A DNA stretch of 64,000 bases from Bradyrhizobium sp. dw_78 (lineage in GTDB: Bacteria; Pseudomonadota; Alphaproteobacteria; Rhizobiales; Xanthobacteraceae), in NCBI RefSeq assembly GCF_018449525.1, contig NZ_JAAVUS010000004.1, forward strand, positions 310,001-374,000, written 5' to 3'. The number at the start of each line of letters is the position of its first letter. The stretch's first letter is position 1. Below, in pieces: positions 1 to 8,389 of this stretch. A model generated the notes under the pieces. That model ran no database searches. It worked only from the letters and a program-made list of their open reading frames with translations, and was not told the DNA's origin. The position numbers and the translations under genes are program-made.

Positions 1-80
1 GCCTTGGATGATACGAAATCGGCATTGGCATCGCTTGCGGATCGGGCGCCACATCCGCATCCCAAATTTGGAGGGTCACC

Positions 81-1244
81 TTGCGTATCGTTGAAATCCG
101 TGAACGGACTTACCCCATCGCCTCGCCCATCGCCAATGCCTACATCGATTTCAGCAAGATGACGCTGAGTCTTGTGGCGATCGTCACGGATGTCATCCGG
201 GATGGCAAGCCGGTAGTAGGGTACGGCTTTAACTCCAACGGCCGCTACGGCCAGGGCGCGCTGATGCGCGAGCGCTTCATCCCCCGGCTCATGGAGGCCG
301 AGCCGGCGAGCCTTCTGAACGACGCCGGCAGCAATCTGGACCCGCACAAGATCTGGGCCACCATGTTTCGCAACGAGAAACCGGGCGGCCATGGCGAGCG
401 TTCGGTGGCAATCGGCACGATCGACATGGCGGTATGGGATGCGACGGCGAAGATCGCCGGCCAGCCGCTGTTCCAATATTTGGCCGATACACATGGCCGC
501 ACGGCCAACCCCAGGGTCTTCGTCTACGCCGCCGGCGGCTACTACTACCCCGGCAAGGACAACACCAAGCTCAAGGACGAGATGAAGGGTTACCTCGACC
601 GCGGCTATACGGTGGTGAAGATGAAAATCGGCGGCGTGCCGCTGAAGGACGATCTTGGCCGTATCGAAGCCGTGCTCGGCATGCTGCCCGCCGGCTGCAG
701 GCTGGCGGTGGACGCCAACGGCCGGTTCGACACCAAGACCGCCATCGACTACGCCAAGGCGCTTTCGGCTTACGATCTGTTCTGGTACGAAGAAGCCGGC
801 GATCCGCTCGATTACGAATTGCAAGCCGAGCTCGCGCAGCATTACGCAAAGCCGATGGCGACGGGCGAAAACTTGTTCAGCCATCAGGATGCCCGCAATC
901 TCATCCGCTACGGCGGCATGCGCAAGGACATCGACTGGCTGCAGTTTGATTGCGCCTTGAGCTACGGGCTGGTCGAATATCTCCGCACGCTCAAGATGCT
1001 CGATTCCTATGGCTGGTCGGCGTCGCGCTGCATCCCGCATGGCGGACATCAGATGTCGCTCGCGATTGCAGCCGGACTCGGCCTCGGCGGCAACGAATCC
1101 TATCCCGACCTGTTCCAACCCTTTGGCGGCTTCCCGGACAGCGTCCGGGTGGAGAACGGCCACGTCACCTTACCGCCGCTGCCCGGCATCGGCTTCGAGG
1201 GCAAAGCCGATCTCTATAAGGTGATGTCCGAACTCAGCGCCTGA
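81..1244 (+). CDS. tarD: D(-)-tartrate dehydratase, enolase superfamily
   Basis: Cytosolic enolase-superfamily enzyme that should dehydrate D-tartrate to oxaloacetate. The 387-residue sequence closely follows the characterised Bradyrhizobium D-tartrate dehydratase from memory of that family, including YGFNSNGRYGQG and NEKPGGHGERS. Visible catalytic residues are the KMK pair (K180, K182), metal ligands D211, E237 and E263, and H320 in CIPHGGHQ, which correspond to the family's general base lysine and general acid histidine. The start is TTG at 81, supported by GGAGGG at 70-75; there is no better in-frame ATG. The next gene downstream is a dicarboxylate carrier, which fits a tartrate uptake and breakdown unit. 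A regulator would be expected left of the window. Confidence 0.93.
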   Translation: MRIVEIRERTYPIASPIANAYIDFSKMTLSLVAIVTDVIRDGKPVVGYGFNSNGRYGQGALMRERFIPRLMEAEPASLLNDAGSNLDPHKIWATMFRNEKPGGHGERSVAIGTIDMAVWDATAKIAGQPLFQYLADTHGRTANPRVFVYAAGGYYYPGKDNTKLKDEMKGYLDRGYTVVKMKIGGVPLKDDLGRIEAVLGMLPAGCRLAVDANGRFDTKTAIDYAKALSAYDLFWYEEAGDPLDYELQAELAQHYAKPMATGENLFSHQDARNLIRYGGMRKDIDWLQFDCALSYGLVEYLRTLKMLDSYGWSASRCIPHGGHQMSLAIAAGLGLGGNESYPDLFQPFGGFPDSVRVENGHVTLPPLPGIGFEGKADLYKVMSELSA

Positions 1245-1264
1245 AACATACGCTTCATAATATC

Positions 1265-1289
1265 CCGGCGCCGCATTCCGCGGCGCCGG
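1265..1289 (+). terminator. perfect 10-bp hairpin between tarD and dctA
   Basis: CCGGCGCCGC, a 5-nt loop and GCGGCGCCGG form a perfect GC-rich stem 20 nt after the tarD stop. No T-run follows, so it may be a Rho-assisted terminator or an mRNA-stabilising processing hairpin that gives tarD and the downstream carrier different transcript levels. Confidence 0.5.
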
Positions 1290-1336
1290 CTCCCACGTCC
1301 GCTCATAAAAATACCAAATCACAGGAAGGAAACGCC

Positions 1337-2614
1337 ATGTCGGCGATACCAGTTGAAAACGCAGTGGCGCGCAAACCCATCCTCGGCCCGCTCTGGCTGC
1401 AGGTTCTCATCGGCGCCATTCTCGGTATCGTATTCGGCGTCGTCGCTCCACAGGCTGCCGCAGAAACCGCATTTCTGGCAGAGGGTTTTGTAAAGCTTAT
1501 CCGGATGCTTCTCGCGCCGGTTATCTTCCTCACCGTCGTCGTCGGCATCGCGCGCATGGGCAATTTGCGCGAGGTCGGGCGCGTCGGCATCAAGGCGATC
1601 ATCTATTTCGAGGTTCTGTCCACGGTCTCGCTCGTCATTGGTGTGCTTGCAGCGGAGATCGTGAAGCCGGGGGCCGGATTACATGTCGACCCGCACTCGC
1701 TCAACGCGGATCTGGTCGCAGGCTACGCGCATTCGGCGGAACAGATGACCTTGCAGAGCTTCCTGCTCAACCTCATTCCCTCCAGCATCACCCAGGCCTT
1801 CGCGCAGAACAACATGCTGCAAATCATCGTTTTCGCCGTGTTGTTCGGCATCGTTTTGTCGCAGATCCAGCAGAAAGTGCAGCCGCTGCTGAACATCTTC
1901 GACCAACTCATGATCGCACTGTTCGGTGTCGTGCGTGTCGTCATGTATCTTGCACCGATCGCGGCTTTCGGCGGCATGGCCTTCACCATCGGCAAATACG
2001 GTCTCGGCAGCGTCGTGGCGCTCGGCGAGTTCGTGCTCTGCTGTTACGCGGCGTCCGCACTGTTCGTCATTGTCGTGCTCGGTCTTGTGGCGCGCGCCGT
2101 CGGCGTCAGGCTGTTCTCTCTCCTTCGCTATCTGCGCGAGGAACTGCTGATCGTGTTCAGCACCTCGTCGTCCGAGGCGGTGCTACCGCAAGTTATGGAG
2201 AAGCTCGAGGCAATCGGGTGTCCACGCTCCATCGTCGGGCTTGTCGTTCCGGCGGGCATTACCTTCAACGCGGACGGCACCGCGATCTATCTCTCGCTTG
2301 CCGCCCTGTTCATCGCACAGGCCACCGGCACGTCGCTGACCTATACGCAGGAAATTGTCATCCTGCTGGTGCTGATGCTCACCTCCAAGGGCTCGGCCGG
2401 GGTCGCCGGCGCGGGCTTCGTCACGCTGGCGGCGACGCTTGCGACAATGAACACGATCCCGCTCGCCGGTATCGTTCTGCTGCTTGGCGTGGACCGCTTC
2501 GTGAACCCGCCACGCGCACTTATCAACGTGATCGGCAACAGTCTTGGTACCATCGTCGTCGCGCTTTGGGAGAACGATTTCGAGCGCGCCAAGGCGGGAG
2601 ACATCATGCGCTAG
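1337..2614 (+). CDS. dctA: DctA-type C4-dicarboxylate:cation symporter (DAACS family)
   Basis: Inner-membrane secondary carrier importing C4-dicarboxylates with protons or sodium; here it probably supplies tartrate to the upstream dehydratase. The 425 residues show the family's multiple hydrophobic segments, the serine-rich re-entrant loop (STSSSEAVLP), the substrate/cation motif NADGTAIY (usually NLDGT) and SKGSAGVAGAGF. ATG 1337 has a strong AAGGAAGG ribosome-binding site. The protein is slightly shorter than typical DctA (about 440 residues). Its TAG stop lies inside the terminal inverted repeat of an intergenic palindromic element, so the C-terminus may have been reset by that insertion. 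The substrate is inferred from context; the paralogue-level name is less certain than the family. Confidence 0.88.
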   Translation: MSAIPVENAVARKPILGPLWLQVLIGAILGIVFGVVAPQAAAETAFLAEGFVKLIRMLLAPVIFLTVVVGIARMGNLREVGRVGIKAIIYFEVLSTVSLVIGVLAAEIVKPGAGLHVDPHSLNADLVAGYAHSAEQMTLQSFLLNLIPSSITQAFAQNNMLQIIVFAVLFGIVLSQIQQKVQPLLNIFDQLMIALFGVVRVVMYLAPIAAFGGMAFTIGKYGLGSVVALGEFVLCCYAASALFVIVVLGLVARAVGVRLFSLLRYLREELLIVFSTSSSEAVLPQVMEKLEAIGCPRSIVGLVVPAGITFNADGTAIYLSLAALFIAQATGTSLTYTQEIVILLVLMLTSKGSAGVAGAGFVTLAATLATMNTIPLAGIVLLLGVDRFVNPPRALINVIGNSLGTIVVALWENDFERAKAGDIMR

Positions 2615-2765
2615 AGCACGATTCGGACCCGAAGGGCCGCGTCAGCGCAAAGTGGAAACCGGCTTTCCCTCGCGACAAACGCGGAACGTGCTTGCGCAGG
2701 AAGATCATGCCCAAACAAAAAGCCAGAGAGGGATGACGATTCGAAGAAAAGTCATCCCGCTCTAG
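2611..2765. repeat. palindromic intergenic repeat (Bradyrhizobium GAGCATGAT family)
   Basis: The ends CTAGAGC (2611-2617) and GCTCTAG (2759-2765) are exact inverted repeats. The inside carries the familiar AAGTGGAAACCGGCTTTCC and AAGATCATGC segments seen many times in Bradyrhizobium genomes. It is a non-coding REP/RIME-like element and contains the dctA stop codon. Confidence 0.75.
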
Positions 2766-2841
2766 CTACCAGGCATCACGGCCAACGCAGCCGCAGCACG
2801 GCTGCGGTGATATCCTTCCCACACTTGGCAAGAAACGACGA

Positions 2842-3089
2842 TGATCGGTGCGGGGCAGCTGGGTTCCCAGCACGATCGAGATCAGCAGCGCACCGCACTG
2901 CCCCATATGCCATGCGCCACCACCTTGTGAAACATGTCGCTTCTGGCAAACATATTGTCCAGATGGGTCGAATTGACGTCTCCCGACATGATCGCGAACA
3001 GTTCGATATCCCTGCGGGTGAGCCGTTCGGACCAGGCTTGCCGCGTCGCCCAGCTCGATATCGGCGGACCGATGCGTGCATTTCGTCAC
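2842..3089 (-). pseudogene. remnant of a MaoC-type enoyl-CoA hydratase / phosphate acetyltransferase N-terminus
   Basis: Reading the minus strand and switching frame gives three collinear pieces of one protein: DIELGDAASLV, then RLTRRDIELFAIMSGDVNS to HKVVAHGIWG, then LLISIVLGTQLP. Together they match the N-terminal hot-dog (MaoC) domain of bifunctional enoyl-CoA hydratase/phosphate acetyltransferases, whose usual wording is GDVNPxHxD...AHGMWG...ISxVLGTxLPG. At least two frameshifts separate the pieces. Everything after LGTQLP and the whole acetyltransferase domain are missing, so it cannot be functional. It marks an old deletion between dctA and the cyclase gene. Confidence 0.7.
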
Positions 3090-3148
3090 TCCGAAATGTG
3101 ATAGCCCGCATCGACATATTCGATCCCGCGCCGGTCAGCGTCAGGTAG

Positions 3149-3252
3149 GCTCCGCAGCTTCACGCCGGCGACGGCTCCCAGCCGTTTGTAAGGATTAGCA
3201 ATACTTTGCTGGGATTTATTGGCCGCGTCGGTCACCGGGAAGCATTGTCACC
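3149..3252 (+). repeat. copy A of a ~100-bp direct repeat, probable shared promoter region
   Basis: The stretch is nearly identical to 5238-5337. The best core is GTAAGGATTAGCA, TACTTTGC and GGGATTTATTGGCCG, followed by GGTC-CCGGG-AGCATTGTCAC. Copy A ends 97 bp before the TTG start of the cyclase gene. Confidence 0.75.
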
Positions 3253-3348
3253 AGCTACCTGGACCCAATTCCAACATTGGTCGAGCCCGCGCGCAGTCTG
3301 GATGCTTTGATAGATTTTGGCTTGAAAGTTCAAGATTTGGAGAACCCT

Positions 3349-5136
3349 TTGATCGACAGGCGGGTGGAAAGGCGGCTGGCCGCCGTAATGGCAACGGATG
3401 TCGCCGGTTATAGTCGGCTCATGGGCGCCGATGAAGAGGGTACCCTCAGCAAGTTGAAAGCACTCAGAAAAGCGCTCGTCGATCCCAAGATCGTTGAGCA
3501 TCGAGGTCGCGTCGTCAAGACCACGGGCGATGGCATGCTGGTTGAATTCGCCAGCGCGGTGGACGCAGCGAGGTGCGCGGTCGAGATTCAGCGCGATATG
3601 GCCCTGCAAAATATCGATGTGCCCCAAGACACCCGGATCGAATTTCGTATCGGCGTTCATGTCGGCGACATCATCATCGATGACGATGATATTTTCGGCG
3701 ACGGCGTCAACATCGCAGCCCGCCTCGAGGGAATCGCGGAGCCGGGCTGCGTCTGCATCTCGGATGACGCACACCGGCAAATCCGCGGCAAGGTCGATTT
3801 CTCCTACAATGATATGGGCCTGCAGGCACTGAAAAACATCATCGAGCCAATGCGCGCCTGGCGTATGCAGCTTGGAAGTGACGCCGGTTCACTGCTTCCA
3901 TTGGATTCTTTCGCGGCACCAGTTCAAGCTCTCGCCCTTCCCGATAAACCTTCGATTGCTGTTCTTGCATTTCAGAACATGAGTGGTGACGTCGAGCAGG
4001 AATACTTTGCCGATGGGATTTCCGAGGACATCATCACTGCGCTTTCCAAATCGCGTTGGCTCTTCGTGATCGCTCGGAATTCCAGCTTCACCTACAAGGG
4101 CCACGCCGTCGATATCAAGCAGGTCGGCTGTGAACTCGGAGTGCGTTATGTGCTCGAAGGTAGCGTCCGAAAGGCCGGCAATCGCCTTCGCGTCACCGGA
4201 CAGCTTATTGAGGCCGCCACCGGGACTCATTTGTGGGCAGAGCGATACGACCGTGCCCTCGAAGACGTTTTCGCGGTTCAGGACGAGATCACCCACAGCA
4301 TCATCGGCGCTATCGCGCCGGGTATCCTGGCCGCCGAAATCCAGCGTTCGCAAGGCAAGGAAACGGCTGAACTCGGCCAATGGGAGCGCCTGATGCGCGC
4401 CCATTGGCATATCCGGCGGTTTACACGCGACGACTCCAAAGAGGCGATTGGCTTGCTCGACGAATTGCTACGGCAGCAGCCCGAACACGCGTTGGCACTC
4501 GCCGATCTCGCCTTTTCGCTGCACTTCGCCGCACTCTTCGGATGGACGGATTCCCCCGCTGAAGCTAGGACGCGGATGAGCGAGACGGCGCGCCGCGCCG
4601 TAGCATCCGACGAACAGAACGCGGCGGCTCATACGTCGCTCGGCATTCATGAGCTGTTCTCGGGCCAGCACGACAACGCCATGCGGCGGTTGCTGCGGGC
4701 GATCGACCTCGAGCCGAACTCGACCTTCGCGCGCGGATACCTGGGTACCGCTTACGCATTTGCCGGGGAATGCGATCCAGCGATTCAAAATCTGCAGGAG
4801 GCCATACGACTTAGCCCACGCGATTTCCTGATGGTCGTGTGGTTCACCGTAAGCGCCTGGGCGTATTTGAGCGCCGGCAAATTCGAACAAGCGGCGGAGT
4901 GTGGGAATCGCGCGATCGACTGCAATCCGGCGTTTCCAGACGCCCACGGCACGTTTGCTGCGGCCTCGGCTCACCTGGGGAACGAAGCCGACGCGCGTGC
5001 CGGTCTCGACGAATTCATGCGTCTGATGCCCGGGCTGACGCTGGGAGATGAGCGCCTGATACGGCCGTTTCGCCGCCCGACCGACCGTGAACGCTTTCTA
5101 GACGGTCTGCGTAAAGCCGGTCTTCCGGAGAAATAG
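3349..5136 (+). CDS. class III adenylate/guanylate cyclase with TolB-like and TPR domains
   Basis: Cytosolic protein of 595 residues with three parts. Residues 5-165 form a class III nucleotidyl cyclase domain: metal aspartates D17 (ATDVAGYSR) and D61 (TTGDGMLVEF), and GDGVNIAAR with N121 and R125. A FlgO/TolB-like fold follows (about 200-340; KPSIAVLAFQNMS, FADGISEDIITALSK, YVLEGSVRKAG), then a TPR-rich C-terminus from about 370. This architecture is abundant in rhizobia; cAMP synthesis is predicted, the signal is unknown. I choose TTG 3349 because GGAG lies 6 nt upstream and because MIDRRVERRLAAVMATDVAGYSR is the usual beginning of the family. An earlier in-frame TTG at 3277 has no such support. 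Confidence 0.88.
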   Translation: MIDRRVERRLAAVMATDVAGYSRLMGADEEGTLSKLKALRKALVDPKIVEHRGRVVKTTGDGMLVEFASAVDAARCAVEIQRDMALQNIDVPQDTRIEFRIGVHVGDIIIDDDDIFGDGVNIAARLEGIAEPGCVCISDDAHRQIRGKVDFSYNDMGLQALKNIIEPMRAWRMQLGSDAGSLLPLDSFAAPVQALALPDKPSIAVLAFQNMSGDVEQEYFADGISEDIITALSKSRWLFVIARNSSFTYKGHAVDIKQVGCELGVRYVLEGSVRKAGNRLRVTGQLIEAATGTHLWAERYDRALEDVFAVQDEITHSIIGAIAPGILAAEIQRSQGKETAELGQWERLMRAHWHIRRFTRDDSKEAIGLLDELLRQQPEHALALADLAFSLHFAALFGWTDSPAEARTRMSETARRAVASDEQNAAAHTSLGIHELFSGQHDNAMRRLLRAIDLEPNSTFARGYLGTAYAFAGECDPAIQNLQEAIRLSPRDFLMVVWFTVSAWAYLSAGKFEQAAECGNRAIDCNPAFPDAHGTFAAASAHLGNEADARAGLDEFMRLMPGLTLGDERLIRPFRRPTDRERFLDGLRKAGLPEK

Positions 5137-5237
5137 CATATATCCGCTGTTGAAATCCCGGCGACCTTCCACTAGCGCGCCGAGGCCGGCGCGGCCTGTC
5201 TGCCCACTGGGCAAAAGTCGCCCCTGAGCGGTCCGGC

Positions 5238-5337
5238 TCTGGAGCTTCACCGCCGGCGGATTCCGGCCGTTCGTAAGGATTAGCAGTACTTTGCCGGGAT
5301 TTATTGGCCGTATCGGTCGCCGGGGAGCATTGTCACT
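5238..5337 (+). repeat. copy B of the ~100-bp direct repeat
   Basis: Second copy of the block at 3149-3252, including TCGTAAGGATTAGCAGTACT and GGGATTTATTGGCCG. It ends 92 bp before the start of the small secreted protein gene, almost the same spacing as copy A to its gene, which suggests a duplicated promoter or leader. Confidence 0.75.
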
Positions 5338-5428
5338 GTACAGGGCAGACCGGCAATCGGACAAACCATCACGCTCACGTTTCGTCCGCACGCTGTGTTG
5401 GCTGATTCCATCAACGAGAAGACATTCC

Positions 5429-5683
5429 ATGAAATCGCACGCCAGACCGTCACGCGCGGCTTCGATTTGCTGCTTTTCGGCCGCCATTATTCTCTTCGCC
5501 ACGAGTGCAACGCTGCTAGCCGAGGAAGGCACATTGGCGCAGCGCCATGCCTGCGAGCCCGATGTGTTTCGCCTTTGCCAGCAATTCATTCCAGATCATG
5601 CGGCGATCACCGCTTGCCTTCAGCGCAACGCGGCCCACCTCAACCCCGATTGCAAGGCGGTCTTCGGGGCCAAACCGAAATGA
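5429..5683 (+). CDS. small secreted cysteine-rich-repeat protein
   Basis: An 84-residue product with an N-terminal signal sequence (MKSHARPSRAASICCFSAA, then a hydrophobic stretch to about residue 31). The short mature domain has four cysteines in the pattern CEPDVFRLCQQFIPDHAAITACLQ...LNPDC. The same C-DxxRLC-FIP-ITACL-LxxxC arrangement recurs in small periplasmic proteins of Bradyrhizobium that resemble a single GLG1/cysteine-rich repeat; function unknown. ATG 5429 was chosen over upstream starts because GAGAAG precedes it and the signal peptide begins there. The upstream region is shared with the cyclase gene. Confidence 0.75.
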   Translation: MKSHARPSRAASICCFSAAIILFATSATLLAEEGTLAQRHACEPDVFRLCQQFIPDHAAITACLQRNAAHLNPDCKAVFGAKPK

Positions 5684-6013
5684 TCCGCCGATAACTGCGA
5701 GAGCGACGTCGCTATCCATCTGCGGCGCGCAGAACGCCGGTGTTGTGGCGCACAGATAGGATCGCGCGACGCCTGATGGGGTTATGGTCATCCGAATGCG
5801 ATGACGGTTGCAAGCCTGCTCAAAACTTAATCAAGAAGCAAAACCTGCAGGCTGACGAGGTCTGCCGCGCAGCAGCGAGATACGGCTGTCGGTAGCACGG
5901 CTATGGTGTACCATATAACGCAATCAGATTTGGCAGGTCGGGCGTTTGGTGCGCGCCGGCAGTTTCAATAATTCAAGCCGCGACGCAGCATTGAGAATGA
6001 GACGGGGTTACAA
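5684..6013. other. intergenic region without a recognised gene
   Basis: About 330 bp with somewhat lower GC near 5900-5930 (GTGTACCATATAACGCAATC). It presumably contains the promoter of the AraC-type regulator. I see no RNA gene, conserved ORF or strong inverted repeat. Confidence 0.5.
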
Positions 6014-6919
6014 ATGGTGGAGCGTAGTTATGCCGAACGGATTTGCGAATCTATGGAGATTGAAGCATCGCCTACGATCAAGGCGCGCCCGTTGCGAAAA
6101 TCGCTGGTAGAGTTTTCGAGAATTACTTCGCAACGTACCGATAACGGGACTGTGCCCAACCCAATCACGGATGCTTTCCTCGTAGCCTTGGAACTGCAAC
6201 CCCTCCCAGAGTTCAATATATGGCTCAACGGACGCCACCATCTCAAGCCCCGGACCAATGCGGATAACTTTACCTTCGTCAACTTCAATGTCGAATTGGT
6301 TGCCGAGATGAAAGTCCCGTTCGACAGCATGCATATGTACTTCACCCGCGCGGCTCTTAACGCGATCGCGGTGGAACAGGGAGCGCGCGAAATAGACACG
6401 CTCGACTTGGATTTTTTAAATGCATATAACGACGTCGTCGTCCGGAGTCTGGGCCGCTGCCTTCTACCCGCGTTTGAACACCCGGAGCGAGCCAACAGGC
6501 TGTTCATGGACCATATCGCTGCGGCCTTACTCGCACACATGGTGCAGGCTTATGGAGGATCGGCTACGGCGCCCATGATGGTGCGCGGGGGGCTCGCGCC
6601 GTGGCAAGTGCGCCGAGCAAAGGAAATGCTTATGGCGCATCTCGATGGCGAGATCACGCTGGAGGCGCTTGCAGACGAGTGTCAGCTCTCACGCGGCCAT
6701 TTTGCCCGTGCGTTTCGCAAGACAACAGGTCGCCCGCCTCACCGCTGGCTTGTGGAGCAGCGCATTGAGCGGGCCAAAGACATGCTCTTGAATTCTGATT
6801 TGCCGCTCGCGGAGATCGCGGGCCGCTGCGGCTTTTCGGACCAAAGCCATTTTACAAAAGTATTTGCCGCTAATGTCCATATACCGCCCGGCGAATGGCG
6901 GCGCCTGCGCCGCTCCTGA
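6014..6919 (+). CDS. AraC-family transcriptional regulator
   Basis: A 301-residue DNA-binding regulator. The last ~100 residues are a typical AraC/XylS double helix-turn-helix: GEITLEALADECQLSRGHFARAFRKTTG (first HTH) and LPLAEIAGRCGFSDQSHFTKVFA (second HTH, with the conserved GFxDQSHFxxxF). The N-terminal ~190 residues are a ligand or interaction domain I cannot assign. ATG 6014 is preceded by GAGACGGGG. It stands alone on its strand, so its targets are not evident from position. Confidence 0.88.
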   Translation: MVERSYAERICESMEIEASPTIKARPLRKSLVEFSRITSQRTDNGTVPNPITDAFLVALELQPLPEFNIWLNGRHHLKPRTNADNFTFVNFNVELVAEMKVPFDSMHMYFTRAALNAIAVEQGAREIDTLDLDFLNAYNDVVVRSLGRCLLPAFEHPERANRLFMDHIAAALLAHMVQAYGGSATAPMMVRGGLAPWQVRRAKEMLMAHLDGEITLEALADECQLSRGHFARAFRKTTGRPPHRWLVEQRIERAKDMLLNSDLPLAEIAGRCGFSDQSHFTKVFAANVHIPPGEWRRLRRS

Positions 6920-7068
6920 CCGAGATCCCCTGGTGCCTACAGCTTGTTATAGCCCCAGCGCGGATCGCTCGAATGTCTCCCCTATTGATCAATCCTGAAC
7001 AAAATCGGCTCGAATCGTAAAAGACCCAAGCAGGGACGGTCGCTACCGATGCGCCATCGGAGATGCCC

Positions 7069-7904
7069 ATGACCTTGCGGTTCACCCAGCCCGCGCGAGG
7101 AACGCCTGCAGAAACCACGCGACTTGGACATACCGAGAGCGAGGCAGGCGTTAGCGACCGAGCTGCGGCTCCCGAGGGACGTGCTCTCCTGCTTGGGCCA
7201 TTTCGCTTGTTTGCCTCCGAAAGGTTGCTGTTCGAAGGCGACAAGCCCGTACGCCTCGGCGGCAGGACGCTGGACCTGTTGGTCGCGCTGACAGATCGGG
7301 CCGGTGATCTGGTCAGCAAACGCGACCTCGTGAACATCGTCTGGCCCGATACGCTGGTGGTGGAAGCCAACCTTACCATGCACATCGCCGCCTTGCGTCG
7401 CACGCTTGGCGACGGACGGGCCGCCGCCCGGTACATCGTCAACGGCGCCGGTCGAGGCTATCGGTTCGTCGCCCCATCACATTTTCCGATGCACCGGCGC
7501 CAGCCGAGCTGCAAGTGACGGCGGCGCCAAATAACCTGCCCGTGCAACTGACACGCCTGATCGGCCGAGCCACGATTCTGAAAGAGGTTACGCATCGGCT
7601 TTCGACGCAGCGACTGCTCACCCTGACCGGCACGGCCGGCATCGGGAAGACCGCGGTCGCCCTCACCGCGGCCGAGGAGTTGCTCCCTGCCTATGATCAT
7701 GGAGTCTGGTTTATCGATCTGGCGCCGGTCGTCAGCTCGTCGCTCATGCCCGCCGCACTAGCCTCCGAGCTGCAACTGAAGATTCGTTCCGACGTGGTAC
7801 TGCCCAACCGAAACCTCGCCCCGAGGGAAAGTCACCGACGTGATCGATCTAACCTCGTCAAGGCGATCCGGCCTTGCGAAGCAACGGCGCTTTGCCAAAA
7901 CTGA
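7069..7904 (+). pseudogene. frameshifted, truncated winged-helix / STAND ATPase regulator
   Basis: Decayed paralogue of the gene at 8390-11305. The first frame encodes an OmpR-type winged helix (LLLGPFRLFASERLLFEGD ... WPDTLVVEANLTMHIAALRR ... GAGRGYRFVAP). Right after it, one G is missing between 7476 and 7477: restoring it turns the sequence into VAPVTFSDAPAPAELQ and joins it to the second frame (NLPVQLTRLIGRA, Walker A GTAGIGKT). The match to paralogues stops near LKIRSD (about 7795), so most of the ATPase and all TPR repeats are lost. ATG 7069 fits a GGAG six bases upstream. Confidence 0.85.
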
Positions 7905-8389
7905 TGGCGATCGAAGTAACGATAGCTTTTTTCCCATAAATTCCGAATTCAGATCAGCATGGTCGAACGGTAATGCACAATGTCATATCTCCAGCCGCCC
8001 GGGGTGATGTCGCAACGGTCGATCGTGAGCCGATCGATCAAACGGTGAGACGAATAGACAAGAATGGCGTGGAACCCCAGATGGTGATTGTTTTCGATCA
8101 TGACTCGTTTGCCGCAGTCAATCTAACGAGCGTCCGGTATAGCTCTCATTGGACAGCATCTTGCGGGCATCAAGGGTGTTGCAAAATTTCCGGTCCAAGG
8201 CTTCTTTGGAGCGATGCGCCCCTTCAGCATCGGGAGACGACGGAGCGCAGATTGCCTGCTTCTCATGGCGACATCCACCCGGAGCGCATCGCCTCAGCCG
8301 CCGTCGAGGAAGATAAAGCATGACCTGATGCGGGTCAGCATCGTCCTCCCCACACAACTGGTGTGAGCTACCTGGACTATGGATGGACC
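7905..8389. other. intergenic region, probable debris
   Basis: About 485 bp between the truncated paralogue and the intact regulator. Short open frames exist on both strands (for example 7973-8323 plus), but none shows a family pattern, a ribosome-binding site or coding bias. It is likely the scar left by the deletion that truncated the first paralogue, plus the promoter of the next gene. Confidence 0.4.

Noticed and set aside
7069..7904. Reading the two frames as a separate small DNA-binding protein plus an ATPase gene
   Set aside because: One restored base joins them into a single frame collinear with two paralogues, so a frameshifted pseudogene is the simpler explanation.
7973..8323. 116-codon frame between the truncated and intact regulators
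   Set aside because: No pattern, poor codon bias, lies in apparent debris.
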